NCBI RefSeq assembly: GCF_011044995.1
Contig: NZ_JAAKZW010000026.1
Span: 1 to 50,414 of the forward strand
DNA: 50,414 bases
DNA from: Streptomyces mesophilus
GTDB taxonomy: Bacteria; Actinomycetota; Actinomycetes; Streptomycetales; Streptomycetaceae
Reading direction: 5' to 3'
The notes beneath the pieces were generated by a model. The model was not told the DNA's origin and ran no database searches. It saw only the letters and a list, made by a program, of their open reading frames with translations. Each line of letters opens with the position of its first letter. Positions within the stretch are counted from its first letter, which is position 1. Position numbers and translations under genes: made by a program. Positions 26,787-35,133 of this stretch are shown here, one piece after another.

Positions 26787-27521
26787 ATGGACCAGTCAGC
26801 ACTGCCCGGTGGTCTCATCAGCAATGTCGTCCGGATCGGTGCGACAGTGCGTCGGCCCCGAACGGCCCGGTCCGGCTTCGTCCATGAACTCCTGGCCCTG
26901 CTCGAACGCCGGGGCTGGTCCGCCGCGCCCCGCTTCCTCGGCTGGGACGAGCAGGGGCGCGAGATCCTCAGCCACATCGACGGTCATGCGGCCTGGACCG
27001 CGGACCGACGGCGGGCAGCCTGTTCGGATAAAGGCCTGGTGCGGGTGGCCGAGCTCGTCCGCGAGTTCCACGATCTGACGAGCGGCTCCTCGCTGGCCGA
27101 CGGCGACGAGGTGGTCTGCCACAACGATCTGTCTCCGAAGAACACCGTCTACACCCTCGACGGCGAGGACTGGCGACCGGTCGCGTTCATCGACTGGGAC
27201 CTGGCCGCCCCCGGCGCCCGCGTCCACGATGTCGCACACCTCTGCTGGCAGTACCTGGATCTCGGCCCGGGCGTCGTGGATGTGCCGGAGGCCGCTCGGC
27301 GCATCAAGCTGGTCTGCGATGCGTACGGCCACATCGAACCGGAGCAAGTCGTGGACGCGGTCCTGTGGTGGCAGGACCGGTGCGCGCGGGGCATCGAGAC
27401 GGGAGCCTCGCAGGGCGATCCGGCCATGGTGCGCTTGCGCGACCAAGGTGTCGTCGATGAGGTACGGGCCTCGTACGCGTGGGTGTCGGCCCACCGCAGC
27501 GCATTGGGCCGCGGGGACTGA
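26787..27521 (+). CDS. APH-fold phosphotransferase family protein
   Basis: A 244-residue protein of the aminoglycoside phosphotransferase/choline kinase superfamily. The catalytic loop VCHNDLSPKNTVY gives D114 and N119; the metal-binding motif is FIDWDLAAPG (D136). Its N-terminal nucleotide-binding lobe is short, so it is smaller than true APH enzymes. Many such actinobacterial proteins have no antibiotic role, and no resistance should be assumed. It starts 37 bases after pcaL but shows no link to the pathway. Confidence 0.85.
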   Translation: MDQSALPGGLISNVVRIGATVRRPRTARSGFVHELLALLERRGWSAAPRFLGWDEQGREILSHIDGHAAWTADRRRAACSDKGLVRVAELVREFHDLTSGSSLADGDEVVCHNDLSPKNTVYTLDGEDWRPVAFIDWDLAAPGARVHDVAHLCWQYLDLGPGVVDVPEAARRIKLVCDAYGHIEPEQVVDAVLWWQDRCARGIETGASQGDPAMVRLRDQGVVDEVRASYAWVSAHRSALGRGD

Positions 27522-27529
27522 CCGCGCTT

Positions 27530-29434
27530 TCAGGCGGGCCGGCTCAACCGGTGCAGCCGTAGCGCCAGTTGGAACTCCAGGGCGCGAGCCGGACTGTTCC
27601 AGTCCTCGCCGACGAGGCGGCCGATCCGCTCCAGGCGCTGCACGACCGTGTTCACATGGACGTGCAGCGCGTCCTTGGTACGGGTGAGGCTGGCGCCCTG
27701 CGTGAAGTACGCGTCGAGCGTGGCGACCAGCGCGGTGCCCCGCTGGTCGTCGTAGTCGAGCAGCGGGCCGAGTGTCCGGTCGACGTACCCCTTCAAGTCG
27801 GCCTGGTCACCGAGGAGTACGCCGAGGAAGCCGAGGTCCGCGAGGGCCGCGCCCTGGCCCGTATGGCCGAGCGCGCGCAGCGCGGACAGACAGCGGGCGG
27901 CCTCTGCATGCGCGGCGGCCAGCGCCGCGGGACCCGGTGCGGGACCGGCGGCGCCGACCGTCACCGGGGTGCCGAGGGACTGCGCCAGCTGTTCCGCCAG
28001 CGACTGGGCCCGCGAGCCCGGTTGATCGCTGGGCATGACAAGGACCACGTGCTCGTGGTGGATCCCGGCGAGTCCGCCCCGGGCGATCCGCGCACCGCAG
28101 GCGAGCAGCCGGTGGCGGGGCGCACCCTCGGCGTGCAGCACGAACACCGCGTGCGGCCGGGTCAGGGTCACGCCGAGCCGGCGGGCGCGAACGGTCAGCG
28201 CCGCGGGGTCGCCGGTCGAGGAGAGCAGATCGCTGAGGAGTTCGCCGCGCACCCGCTCCTCCGCCTCGGCCACCGAGCGGCGCAGGAGAAGCAGCAGCGC
28301 GGTGACCACGGCGGCCCGTTCGAACAGGAGCCGGTCCGCGTCGGAGAGGTCCGCGCGGCCGGTGAGGGCGAGGGAGCCGAGGAGTTCGGGTCCTGCGAGT
28401 ACGGCGCAGACCCAGGTGCCGTCGCGCTCGACGGCGCGGCCGCTGCTGCGGGAGGCCGCCACGTCAGGGGCGGTCAGGGTGCCCGACTGGCCCCCGGTGG
28501 CAGCGAGTTCCGCGCCGTCGGCGTCATGCAGGACGATGCCGCCGTCGAGCAGATCGGCCAGGGCCGCGGCCACCTCGTCGGCCCCGCCGCCCCGCAGCAC
28601 CAGGTCGGTCAGCTGGTCGTGGGCGGCTTCGGCGCGGCGCATCGCGGCGCTGTGCGCGCTGATGGTCGCGGAGGCGGCGTTGAGGTCGTCGAGCGCGGCC
28701 CGGGTCTCCTCAAGCAGGCGCGCGCTGTCGATGGCGATCGCGGCATGGTCGGCCAGCGAGGACAGGAGGTTGACCTCCTGCGGTGAGAACGTGCGCGGGG
28801 AGCGGTCGGAGGCGTACAGGACTCCGATCACCTTCGGACCGAGCATCAGCGGCACGCCGAGGATCGCGTGCAGCCCTTCCTCGGCCACCGCGCTGTCGAT
28901 GGTGAGCGTGTGCTTGAAGCGCGGGTCGTCCTGATAGTCGCCGGTCGCGTACGGGCGGGCGGTGTGCGCGACGAGCCCGCCGAGCCCCTCCCCCATCCCG
29001 AGGCGCAGCTGCTGGAACGCGGCGGACACCGAGCCGTCCGTGACGCGCATATAGGTGTCGCCCACGGTGTCGTCGTTGAGCGACATATAAGCGACGTCGG
29101 TGCCGAGCAGCAGGCGTGCCCGGTGCACGATCGCGCGCAGGACGGCGTCCAGATTGCGCAGCGCGGCGAGGTCGCTGGCGGTGTCGAACAGGGCGGTCAG
29201 TTCGGTCTCGCGCCGGCGGTGCTGGCTGAGGGTGCGCCGGATCCGCAGGGCCACCTCGGTGGCCGCGGAGATCTCGCCCAGTTCTGCGGGGCTCGCCCCG
29301 GCCTCGCGTGCCTCGGCGGCAGGCCGGGCGAACTCCTCTGCGCCGGCTCCCGAGGCGAGCAGGTCGAGGAGGCGGCGCAGGGCGGCGCCGCAGGTCAGGG
29401 GGTTGTCGCCGAGACCGTTCATGGAGCGGAGCAT
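27530..29434 (-). CDS. GAF-domain regulator with PucR-type C-terminal HTH
   Basis: A 634-residue cytoplasmic regulator. A GAF domain lies at about 85-235 (DVAYMSLNDDTVGDTYMRV, LHAILGVPLMLGPKVIGVLYASDRSPR). It is followed by a helical segment, a PucR/CdaR-like middle part and a C-terminal PucR HTH (TKDALHVHVNTVVQRLERIGRLVGEDW). The ATG at 29434 is preferred for GGGA upstream; an ATG at 29422 is possible. It lies 68 bases downstream of an MHS transporter gene and is likely its regulator. Confidence 0.88.
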   Translation of the reverse strand: MLRSMNGLGDNPLTCGAALRRLLDLLASGAGAEEFARPAAEAREAGASPAELGEISAATEVALRIRRTLSQHRRRETELTALFDTASDLAALRNLDAVLRAIVHRARLLLGTDVAYMSLNDDTVGDTYMRVTDGSVSAAFQQLRLGMGEGLGGLVAHTARPYATGDYQDDPRFKHTLTIDSAVAEEGLHAILGVPLMLGPKVIGVLYASDRSPRTFSPQEVNLLSSLADHAAIAIDSARLLEETRAALDDLNAASATISAHSAAMRRAEAAHDQLTDLVLRGGGADEVAAALADLLDGGIVLHDADGAELAATGGQSGTLTAPDVAASRSSGRAVERDGTWVCAVLAGPELLGSLALTGRADLSDADRLLFERAAVVTALLLLLRRSVAEAEERVRGELLSDLLSSTGDPAALTVRARRLGVTLTRPHAVFVLHAEGAPRHRLLACGARIARGGLAGIHHEHVVLVMPSDQPGSRAQSLAEQLAQSLGTPVTVGAAGPAPGPAALAAAHAEAARCLSALRALGHTGQGAALADLGFLGVLLGDQADLKGYVDRTLGPLLDYDDQRGTALVATLDAYFTQGASLTRTKDALHVHVNTVVQRLERIGRLVGEDWNSPARALEFQLALRLHRLSRPA

Positions 29435-29502
29435 ACGTTTCCCGTACGAGGTGGGGGCCCGCCGTGACGTGGGGTTTTCGTCGGCACGGCGGGCCCGGCG
29501 GA

Positions 29503-30873
29503 TCAGCCGTTCACCGAGGCGGGGACCTTCGCGTCGCTCTCGGCGCTCACGCCGTCCTTGGCGAGGTCCCGGCCGAGGGTCTCCTTGGCGATCCACACCG
29601 TCACCGCGGTGACCAGGGCCGCGAACGCCAGGTAGAGGGTGACGGGGGTGGAGTTCCCGTAGTCCTTGAGCAGTTCGACGGCGATGATCGGCGCGAGCGC
29701 GCCACCGATGATCGACGCCAGCTGGGAGCCCATCGACGCACCCGAGTAGCGGACCTTCGTATCGAACATCTCGGAGATGAACGCGGCCTGCGGCCCGTAC
29801 ATCGCCCCGTGGAACAGCAGTCCGACCGTCACGGCCAGGGCCATCACCGGGAAGGACTCGGTGTCAAGGAGCGCGAAGAACGCGAACGCCCACACCACCA
29901 TCCCCACCGCGCCGATCAGGGTCACCGGCCGGCGCCCGATGCGGTCGGACAGCGCGCCCCACAGCGGGATGGTCACGAAGTGCACGGCGGAGCCGATCAG
30001 TACCGCGTTCAGGGCGGTGCTCTTGGGCAGCTCCAGATGGACGGTGACGTAGACGAGCAGGAACGCCGTCAGGATGTAGTACGAGATGTTCTCGCCGAAG
30101 CGGGTGCCGATCGCGGTGAGCACCTCGCGCCAGCTGCGCCGGAACACCTCGACGACCGGCGCCTCGTCCTTGATGCCCTGCTCGGCGCGGGCCGCGGCCT
30201 TCTTCTGTGCTTCGAGGAAGACGGGCGATTCGGAGACGGAGATACGGATCCACAGACCGATCACGACCAGGACCCCGGACAGCAGGAACGGGATGCGCCA
30301 GCCCCAGGCCAGGAAGGCGGCGTCCGACTGCACCGCGGCGAGCAGCGCGAGCACACCGGTGGCGAGCAGGTTGCCGCCGGGTGCGCCGGCCTGCGGCCAG
30401 GACGCCCAGAAGCCGCGCTGCTTGGCGCCACCGTGCTCGGACACGATCAGGACCGCGCCGCCCCACTCGCCGCCGAGCGCGAAGCCCTGGATCAGCCGGA
30501 GCAGGGTGAGCAGGATGGGCGCGCCGACGCCGATGGTGGCGTGGGTGGGCAGCAGTCCCATCGCGAAGGTCGCGCCGCCCATCATCATCAGGCTGATGAC
30601 CAGGAGCTTCTTGCGGCCGATCTTGTCGCCGTAGTGCCCGAAGACCACGCCGCCGAGGGGGCGGGCCGCGAAGCCGACCGCGTAGGTGAGGAACGAGAGC
30701 AGGGTTCCGACGAGCGGGTCGCTGTCCGGGAAGAACAGGCTGTTGAACACCAGGGCTGCGGCGGATCCGTAGAGGAAGAAGTCGTACCACTCGATGGTGG
30801 TGCCGACGAGGCTCGCGGCGACGATCCGGCGGATTCCGCCGGGGGTGGGCGGTGCGGAGCTGACGCTGGTCAT
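29503..30873 (-). CDS. MFS transporter, metabolite:H+ symporter (MHS) family
   Basis: A 456-residue 12-helix transporter. The start GTTIEWYDFFLYGSAAALVF, the loop GHYGDKIGRKKLL and RLIQGFALGGEWGGAVL are classic MHS signatures shared with shikimate, proline/betaine and citrate carriers. It lies between a 3-hydroxybutyrate-dehydrogenase-like gene and a GAF/PucR regulator gene on the same strand. A hydroxy-acid substrate such as 3-hydroxybutyrate is therefore plausible, but this rests only on context. Confidence 0.92.
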   Translation of the reverse strand: MTSVSSAPPTPGGIRRIVAASLVGTTIEWYDFFLYGSAAALVFNSLFFPDSDPLVGTLLSFLTYAVGFAARPLGGVVFGHYGDKIGRKKLLVISLMMMGGATFAMGLLPTHATIGVGAPILLTLLRLIQGFALGGEWGGAVLIVSEHGGAKQRGFWASWPQAGAPGGNLLATGVLALLAAVQSDAAFLAWGWRIPFLLSGVLVVIGLWIRISVSESPVFLEAQKKAAARAEQGIKDEAPVVEVFRRSWREVLTAIGTRFGENISYYILTAFLLVYVTVHLELPKSTALNAVLIGSAVHFVTIPLWGALSDRIGRRPVTLIGAVGMVVWAFAFFALLDTESFPVMALAVTVGLLFHGAMYGPQAAFISEMFDTKVRYSGASMGSQLASIIGGALAPIIAVELLKDYGNSTPVTLYLAFAALVTAVTVWIAKETLGRDLAKDGVSAESDAKVPASVNG

Positions 30874-30956
30874 GGTGAGGCCACCGTTTCGGTCGGCTGT
30901 GCGGGGACGGGTGTGCGGGCTGAACTGGGGGATGCGGGCCGGACGGGGGCGGGTGC

Positions 30957-31748
30957 CTAGTTGGCGCCCCAGCCGCCGTCCACGGGGAGGGAGGTGCCCG
31001 TGATGAAACCGGTGTGCGGGCCGCAGAGCCAGAGCACGGCCGCGGCCACTTCCTCGGGTTCGATCAGGCGCTTGATCGCCGAGCGTTCCAGGAGCACCTC
31101 GCCGATCACGGCTTCGGGGTCGATGCCATGGGCTTCGGCCTGTGCGGCGATCTGACCCTCGACGAGCGGGGTGCGTACATAGCCGGGGTTCACGCAGTTG
31201 CTGGTGACACCATGCGGTGCGCCTTCGAGCGCGGCGACCTTGCTGAGGCCTTCGAGCCCGTGCTTGGCGGTCACGTACGCGGATTTAAAGGCACTCGCGC
31301 GCAGGCCGTGCATGCTCGAGATATGGACGAGCCGGCCCCAGCCCTGCGCGTACATATGCGGCAGACACCGCTGGATCATCAGGAACGGCGCGGTGACCAT
31401 GACCTTCTGCAGCAGCTCGAAGCGCTCGGGCGGGAACTCCTCGATCGGCGCGACATGCTGCAGACCGGCGCAGTTGACCAGGATGTCGATCTCGCGGGGC
31501 AGCGCCTGCAGTGCGGTGGGGTCGGCGAGGTTCACGGCGTGCGCGATCCCGCCGGCCTCGGTGGCGGTCTCCTTGGCCGATTCGGCGTCCAGGTCCACGA
31601 CATGGACCTGGGCGCCGGCCTCGGCCAGGGCCAGGGCACAGGCCCGGCCGATGCCGCTGCCGCCGCCGGTCACCAGGGCGCTGCGCCCCGAGAGGTCCAC
31701 GGCGGCGGCCGCGGCAAGGCCGGGCCGCCCGGAAAGTTGGCTCGTCAT
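30957..31748 (-). CDS. SDR-family 3-hydroxybutyrate dehydrogenase-like enzyme
   Basis: A 263-residue short-chain dehydrogenase. The NAD-binding GGGSGIGRACA motif is at about 29, the NCAG segment near 92, and the catalytic S-Y-K set is in HISSMHGLRASAFKSAYVTAKHG. NPGYVRTPLVEGQIAAQA is the stretch that typifies 3-hydroxybutyrate dehydrogenases. The reaction would be 3-hydroxybutyrate plus NAD+ to acetoacetate. ATG 31748 is chosen to begin just before the Rossmann fold; an in-frame ATG at 31778 is possible. A GACACA-N15-TGTGTC repeat (31765-31791) lies upstream. Confidence 0.88.
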   Translation of the reverse strand: MTSQLSGRPGLAAAAAVDLSGRSALVTGGGSGIGRACALALAEAGAQVHVVDLDAESAKETATEAGGIAHAVNLADPTALQALPREIDILVNCAGLQHVAPIEEFPPERFELLQKVMVTAPFLMIQRCLPHMYAQGWGRLVHISSMHGLRASAFKSAYVTAKHGLEGLSKVAALEGAPHGVTSNCVNPGYVRTPLVEGQIAAQAEAHGIDPEAVIGEVLLERSAIKRLIEPEEVAAAVLWLCGPHTGFITGTSLPVDGGWGAN

Positions 31749-31845
31749 GGCGGGAAACGCTAGAGACACACCGTCCATCGGCCCATGTGTCGCGCGTCCA
31801 CATATTCAGGGCTACAGGTGTGGGCAGGCGCTACCGCCGACCTGC

Positions 31846-32433
31846 TCAGACCGCCTGGCGCACGCTCACGGCATCCAGCCGGACCGCGAACCGGGCCGTG
31901 TCCTCGAGCGTCAGCGCGAGCACCCGCTCCTTGGGCAGGGCCACCTCGATCCGTACACAGAAGGAGACCGCGTACAGCGCACCCTGGGTCTCCTCGTCCT
32001 GCAGCGCGAACAGCAGATCACAGGTGTACGCGGTGGAGTCCGGCCCGCTGTCGAGGAACCGCAGATGGGCGGCGCCCTCCTGGGAGCCGAGCCCGGTGAC
32101 GCACTCCTCGAGGGCGCTCTCGACGCCTGCCCAGAACGCCTCGTTGGCGAAGGTGTCGACGAGTGCCTGGCGCACCCCTTCCTTCAAGGTGAGGACCACG
32201 ACCTGAACGGGCGCGGTCTCATGCACACCGAATCCGGGGATCACCCGGACCACCCGGCTGTCGGGCAGGGCGCGCGCCGCCCGCTGTATTCGCCCGAACA
32301 CCTCGGCCCGGGGCGCGGCAAGGGCCTCGGTGAAGCGGGCCTCGATCTCCTTGAGGGGCACGGCACTTGAGGACTGTGTCTCGTACACCGTCCTGTACCC
32401 GGCCTCGGCGTGGGTGCCGTTCTGCTCGCTCAT
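31846..32433 (-). CDS. Uncharacterised protein
   Basis: A 195-residue soluble protein with no domain I recognise. It has alternating beta-like hydrophobic stretches (RVVRVIPGFGVHE, PVQVVVLTLKEG) and an acidic middle. The C-terminal half is strand-rich (YAVSFCVRIEVALPKERVLALTLEDT). AGGAG lies seven bases before ATG 32433. Third-position GC and the lack of any better frame support coding. Neighbours give no hint of function. Confidence 0.7.
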   Translation of the reverse strand: MSEQNGTHAEAGYRTVYETQSSSAVPLKEIEARFTEALAAPRAEVFGRIQRAARALPDSRVVRVIPGFGVHETAPVQVVVLTLKEGVRQALVDTFANEAFWAGVESALEECVTGLGSQEGAAHLRFLDSGPDSTAYTCDLLFALQDEETQGALYAVSFCVRIEVALPKERVLALTLEDTARFAVRLDAVSVRQAV

Positions 32434-32577
32434 CGCTCGCTCCTAGTCACGTGTGCCTGTTCCCTGCCGCGCCCACCCGAGTGATCTTCGGGAGCGCCCA
32501 GTATGACGGGCCCTCATGGGGCGGGGATCGGCCGCCCGGGTGCCGGACAGAGCGGCAACTGCGCAGGTCGCGGGGCG

Positions 32578-32600
32578 TTGTCAGTGCCGTACGCAAGACT
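32578..32600 (+). promoter_or_regulatory. Possible PafBC-type (RecA-independent DNA damage) promoter
   Basis: TTGTCAGTG (32578-32586), eight bases, AAGACT (32595-32600). The actinobacterial RecA-NDp promoter recognised with PafBC has the consensus TTGTC(A/G)GTG-N8-TANNNT. The match is exact in the first block and in spacing; in the -10 box only the first T is replaced by A. It lies 58 bases upstream of the ATG of the 76-residue protein. Confidence 0.5.
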
Positions 32601-32658
32601 GGTCGGTCCGAGGCCTTCAGGGGGAAGGCCCGAGACCTTGCACGAAAGGGCAGTTGAC

Positions 32659-32889
32659 ATGACCGAGCTCGAACTTGTCGCAGCGCAGGCCTACATCCGC
32701 CTCCTCCAGACGGCACGCGCCGCGCTCGAGGACCCGCGCAGCGCGCCCATGGCGATCACCGTGCTCACCCCGCCCATGGCCGAGGCGGACCAGGCCCTCG
32801 CCGCGGCCGGACTCGCGGGCAATGAGCGCCGGTTGTTCGAGCTGGTGCATCGGGTGTGTCCGCGGTTGCCGGTGGATACGCCGGCCTAG
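32659..32889 (+). CDS. Small conserved-looking protein of unknown function
   Basis: A 76-residue, mostly helical protein: MTELELVAAQAYIRLLQTAR, a Pro-containing turn, then AGNERRLFELVHRVCPRLP. GAAAGGG lies eight bases before ATG 32659, and a hairpin terminator lies 40 bases after the stop, so it is a self-contained unit. I recognise no family. The possible PafBC-type promoter upstream hints at a DNA-damage-linked role, by inference only. Confidence 0.65.
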   Translation: MTELELVAAQAYIRLLQTARAALEDPRSAPMAITVLTPPMAEADQALAAAGLAGNERRLFELVHRVCPRLPVDTPA

Positions 32890-32929
32890 GCGCGGGACGG
32901 TCCCGGGCGGGGCGGCCGGGCAGCGGTGG

Positions 32930-32952
32930 ACGCCTGACGGTGCGTCGGGCGT
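32930..32952 (+). terminator. Hairpin terminator
   Basis: A ten-pair stem, ACGCCTGACG (32930-32939) with CGTCGGGCGT (32943-32952), containing one G-T wobble and closed by the three-base loop GTG. It follows the small-protein gene and precedes dhaK. Confidence 0.6.
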
Positions 32953-33060
32953 GATTCGCCGTGCCGCACCCGCTCCGCACCCGTGACCTCGCCGGGCTGC
33001 TGGCCAATACTGGGCAGGGACCGGACGCGAGGGACACCCGACCTACTGAAGGCGGCCGAA

Positions 33061-34053
33061 ATGAAGATGCTCATCAATGTGGCGGAGACGGTGGTCGCGG
33101 ACGCGCTGCGCGGTATGGCCGCCGCCCACCCGGAGTTGACGGTGGACGTCGAGAACCGGGTGATCGTACGGCGGGACGCGCCGGTCGCCGACAAGGTGGG
33201 CCTGGTCTCCGGCGGCGGCAGCGGTCATGAGCCGTTGCACGGCGGGTTCGTGGGTCGCGGCATGCTCTCGGCCGCCTGCCCGGGCGAGGTGTTCACGAGC
33301 CCCGTACCGGATCAGATGGTGCGGGCCGCGGCGGCGGTGGACAGCGGGCAGGGCGTGCTGTTCATCGTGAAGAACTACACCGGCGACGTCATGAACTTCG
33401 ACATGGCCGCCGAACTCGCCGAGGACGAGGGCATCCAGGTCGCCAAGGTCCTCGTCAACGACGACGTGGCGGTCACCGACAGCCTGTACACGGCCGGCCG
33501 GCGCGGTACGGGCGCGACCCTGTTCGTGGAGAAGCTCGCGGGTGCGGCCGCCGAGGAGGGCATGCCGCTCGAGCGGGTCGAGGCGATCGCGCGCCAGGTG
33601 AACGAGAACTCCCGCAGCTTCGGTGTCGCCCTCAGCGCCTGCTCGACCCCCGCCAAGGGCAGCCCCACCTTTGATCTGCCCGCCGGACAGCTGGAGTTGG
33701 GCATCGGTATCCACGGTGAGCCGGGCCGTGAGCGGCGCGCGATGATGACCTCCGGCGAGATCGCGGAGTTCGCCGTGGACGCGATCCTCGACGACATGCG
33801 CCCGAACAATCCGGTGCTGCTGCTCGTCAACGGCATGGGGGCGACACCGCTTCTCGAGCTGTACGGCTTCCACGCGGAGGTCACGCGGGTGCTCGCCGCA
33901 CGGGATATCGCCGTGGCCCGGGTCCTGGTGGGCAACTATGTGACCTCGCTCGACATGGCCGGTGCCTCGGTGACCCTGTGCCAGATCGACGAGGAACTGC
34001 TGAGGCTGTGGGACGCACCGGTCCGTACGCCCGCATTGCGCTGGGGCATCTGA
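33061..34053 (+). CDS. dhaK: Dihydroxyacetone kinase subunit DhaK
   Basis: A 330-residue substrate-binding subunit of the PTS-dependent dihydroxyacetone kinase. The loop SGGGSGHEPLHGGFVG (about 50-65) and H218 in LELGIGIHGEPG mark it; this histidine forms the hemiaminal with dihydroxyacetone. ATG 33061 begins the conserved MKMLINVAE; upstream in-frame codons do not resemble DhaK. First gene of dhaKLM. The 171-base gap upstream holds the terminator of the previous gene and shows no clear promoter. Confidence 0.95.
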   Translation: MKMLINVAETVVADALRGMAAAHPELTVDVENRVIVRRDAPVADKVGLVSGGGSGHEPLHGGFVGRGMLSAACPGEVFTSPVPDQMVRAAAAVDSGQGVLFIVKNYTGDVMNFDMAAELAEDEGIQVAKVLVNDDVAVTDSLYTAGRRGTGATLFVEKLAGAAAEEGMPLERVEAIARQVNENSRSFGVALSACSTPAKGSPTFDLPAGQLELGIGIHGEPGRERRAMMTSGEIAEFAVDAILDDMRPNNPVLLLVNGMGATPLLELYGFHAEVTRVLAARDIAVARVLVGNYVTSLDMAGASVTLCQIDEELLRLWDAPVRTPALRWGI

Positions 34054-34102
34054 CCGTCTGCACCACACCGCACCGCACCCACCATCCCTGACAGGAGACC
34101 CT

Positions 34103-34717
34103 GTGCTCGACGCCGAGTTCTTCCGCCGCTGGATGACGGCGACCGCTGCCGCCGTCGACCGTGAGGCGACGCGGCTGACCGAACTGGACTCGCCCATCGG
34201 CGACGCGGACCACGGCAGCAATCTGCGCCGCGGCTTCACCGCCGTCGCGACCGTGCTGGAGAAGGAGGCGCCGGGCACACCAGGAGCCGTCCTGGTCCTG
34301 GCCGGACGGCAGTTGATCTCCACGGTCGGTGGAGCGTCCGGCCCGCTGTACGGAACGTTGCTGCGCCGCACCGGCAAGGAGCTCGGCGACGCACCCGAGG
34401 TGTCGGCCGAGCAGCTGGCGGCCGCGCTGCGCGCCGGCGTGGAGGCGGTGACCAAGCTCGGCGGCGCCGTCCCCGGCGACAAGACGATGGTGGACGCGCT
34501 CGATCCGGCGGTCGCGGCGCTGGCCACTTCGTTCTCGGCGGCCGCTCGGGCCGCCGCGGCCGGCGCCGAGGCGACGGTGCCGCTCATCGCCCGTAAGGGC
34601 AGGGCGAGTTACCTGGGTGAGCGCAGTATCGGGCATCAGGATCCGGGGGCCACGTCCTCGGCGCTGCTGATCGCCGCGCTGGCCGAGGCGGCGGGCGAGG
34701 ACGGGGCGGGCGCATGA
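34103..34717 (+). CDS. dhaL: Dihydroxyacetone kinase subunit DhaL (ADP-binding)
   Basis: A 204-residue nucleotide-binding subunit that carries ADP/ATP and passes the phosphate to dihydroxyacetone. The magnesium-binding aspartates are in LDSPIGDADHGSNLRRGF (D29, D34, D36). TVGGASGPLYGTLL and GDKTMVDAL are also conserved. GTG 34103 follows CAGGAG. ATGA overlap with dhaM. Confidence 0.95.
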   Translation: MLDAEFFRRWMTATAAAVDREATRLTELDSPIGDADHGSNLRRGFTAVATVLEKEAPGTPGAVLVLAGRQLISTVGGASGPLYGTLLRRTGKELGDAPEVSAEQLAAALRAGVEAVTKLGGAVPGDKTMVDALDPAVAALATSFSAAARAAAAGAEATVPLIARKGRASYLGERSIGHQDPGATSSALLIAALAEAAGEDGAGA

Positions 34718-35124
34718 CCGAGTCCCCGCTGGTCGGCATCGTCCTCGTCTCGCACAGCGGCCCGGTGGCGACCGCTGTCGTGGACCTCGCGTCCGGCCTC
34801 GCCGGCGGGAAGGCCCTGGCCCCGGTCGCCGCCGCCGGCGGCACGCCCGACGGCGGCCTCGGCACCAGCGCCGATCTGATCGCCGCCGCGGCCCGCTCGG
34901 TGGACCGCGGCGCCGGTGTCGCGCTCCTTGTCGACCTGGGCAGCGCGGTGCTCACGGTGAAGGCCCTGCTGGCCGAGGACGACGAACTCCCGCCCGGATC
35001 ACGCCTGGTGGACGCCCCCTTCGTCGAGGGCGCGGTGGCCGCGGTGGTGACGGCTTCGGCGGGGGCGGATCTGGATGCGGTGGAGGCGGCGGCCCGGGAG
35101 GCTTACGCGTACCGCAAGGAGTGA
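34714..35124 (+). CDS. dhaM: PTS-dependent dihydroxyacetone kinase phosphotransferase subunit DhaM
   Basis: A 136-residue EIIA-Man-like domain only, without the HPr and EI extensions of the E. coli protein. H14 in VGIVLVSHSGPVATAVVDLA is the phosphorylated residue, and ALLVDLGSAVLTVKALL is the other conserved block. It relays phosphate from HPr to ADP bound on DhaL, so the kinase here should use phosphoenolpyruvate through the general PTS, encoded elsewhere. Confidence 0.94.
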   Translation: MTESPLVGIVLVSHSGPVATAVVDLASGLAGGKALAPVAAAGGTPDGGLGTSADLIAAAARSVDRGAGVALLVDLGSAVLTVKALLAEDDELPPGSRLVDAPFVEGAVAAVVTASAGADLDAVEAAAREAYAYRKE

Positions 35125-35133
35125 GTACGGCGC

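Noticed and set aside
26787..27521. APH-fold gene as an aminoglycoside resistance determinant
   Set aside because: Only the general kinase motifs match; the protein is short and resistance-specific features are not recognisable.
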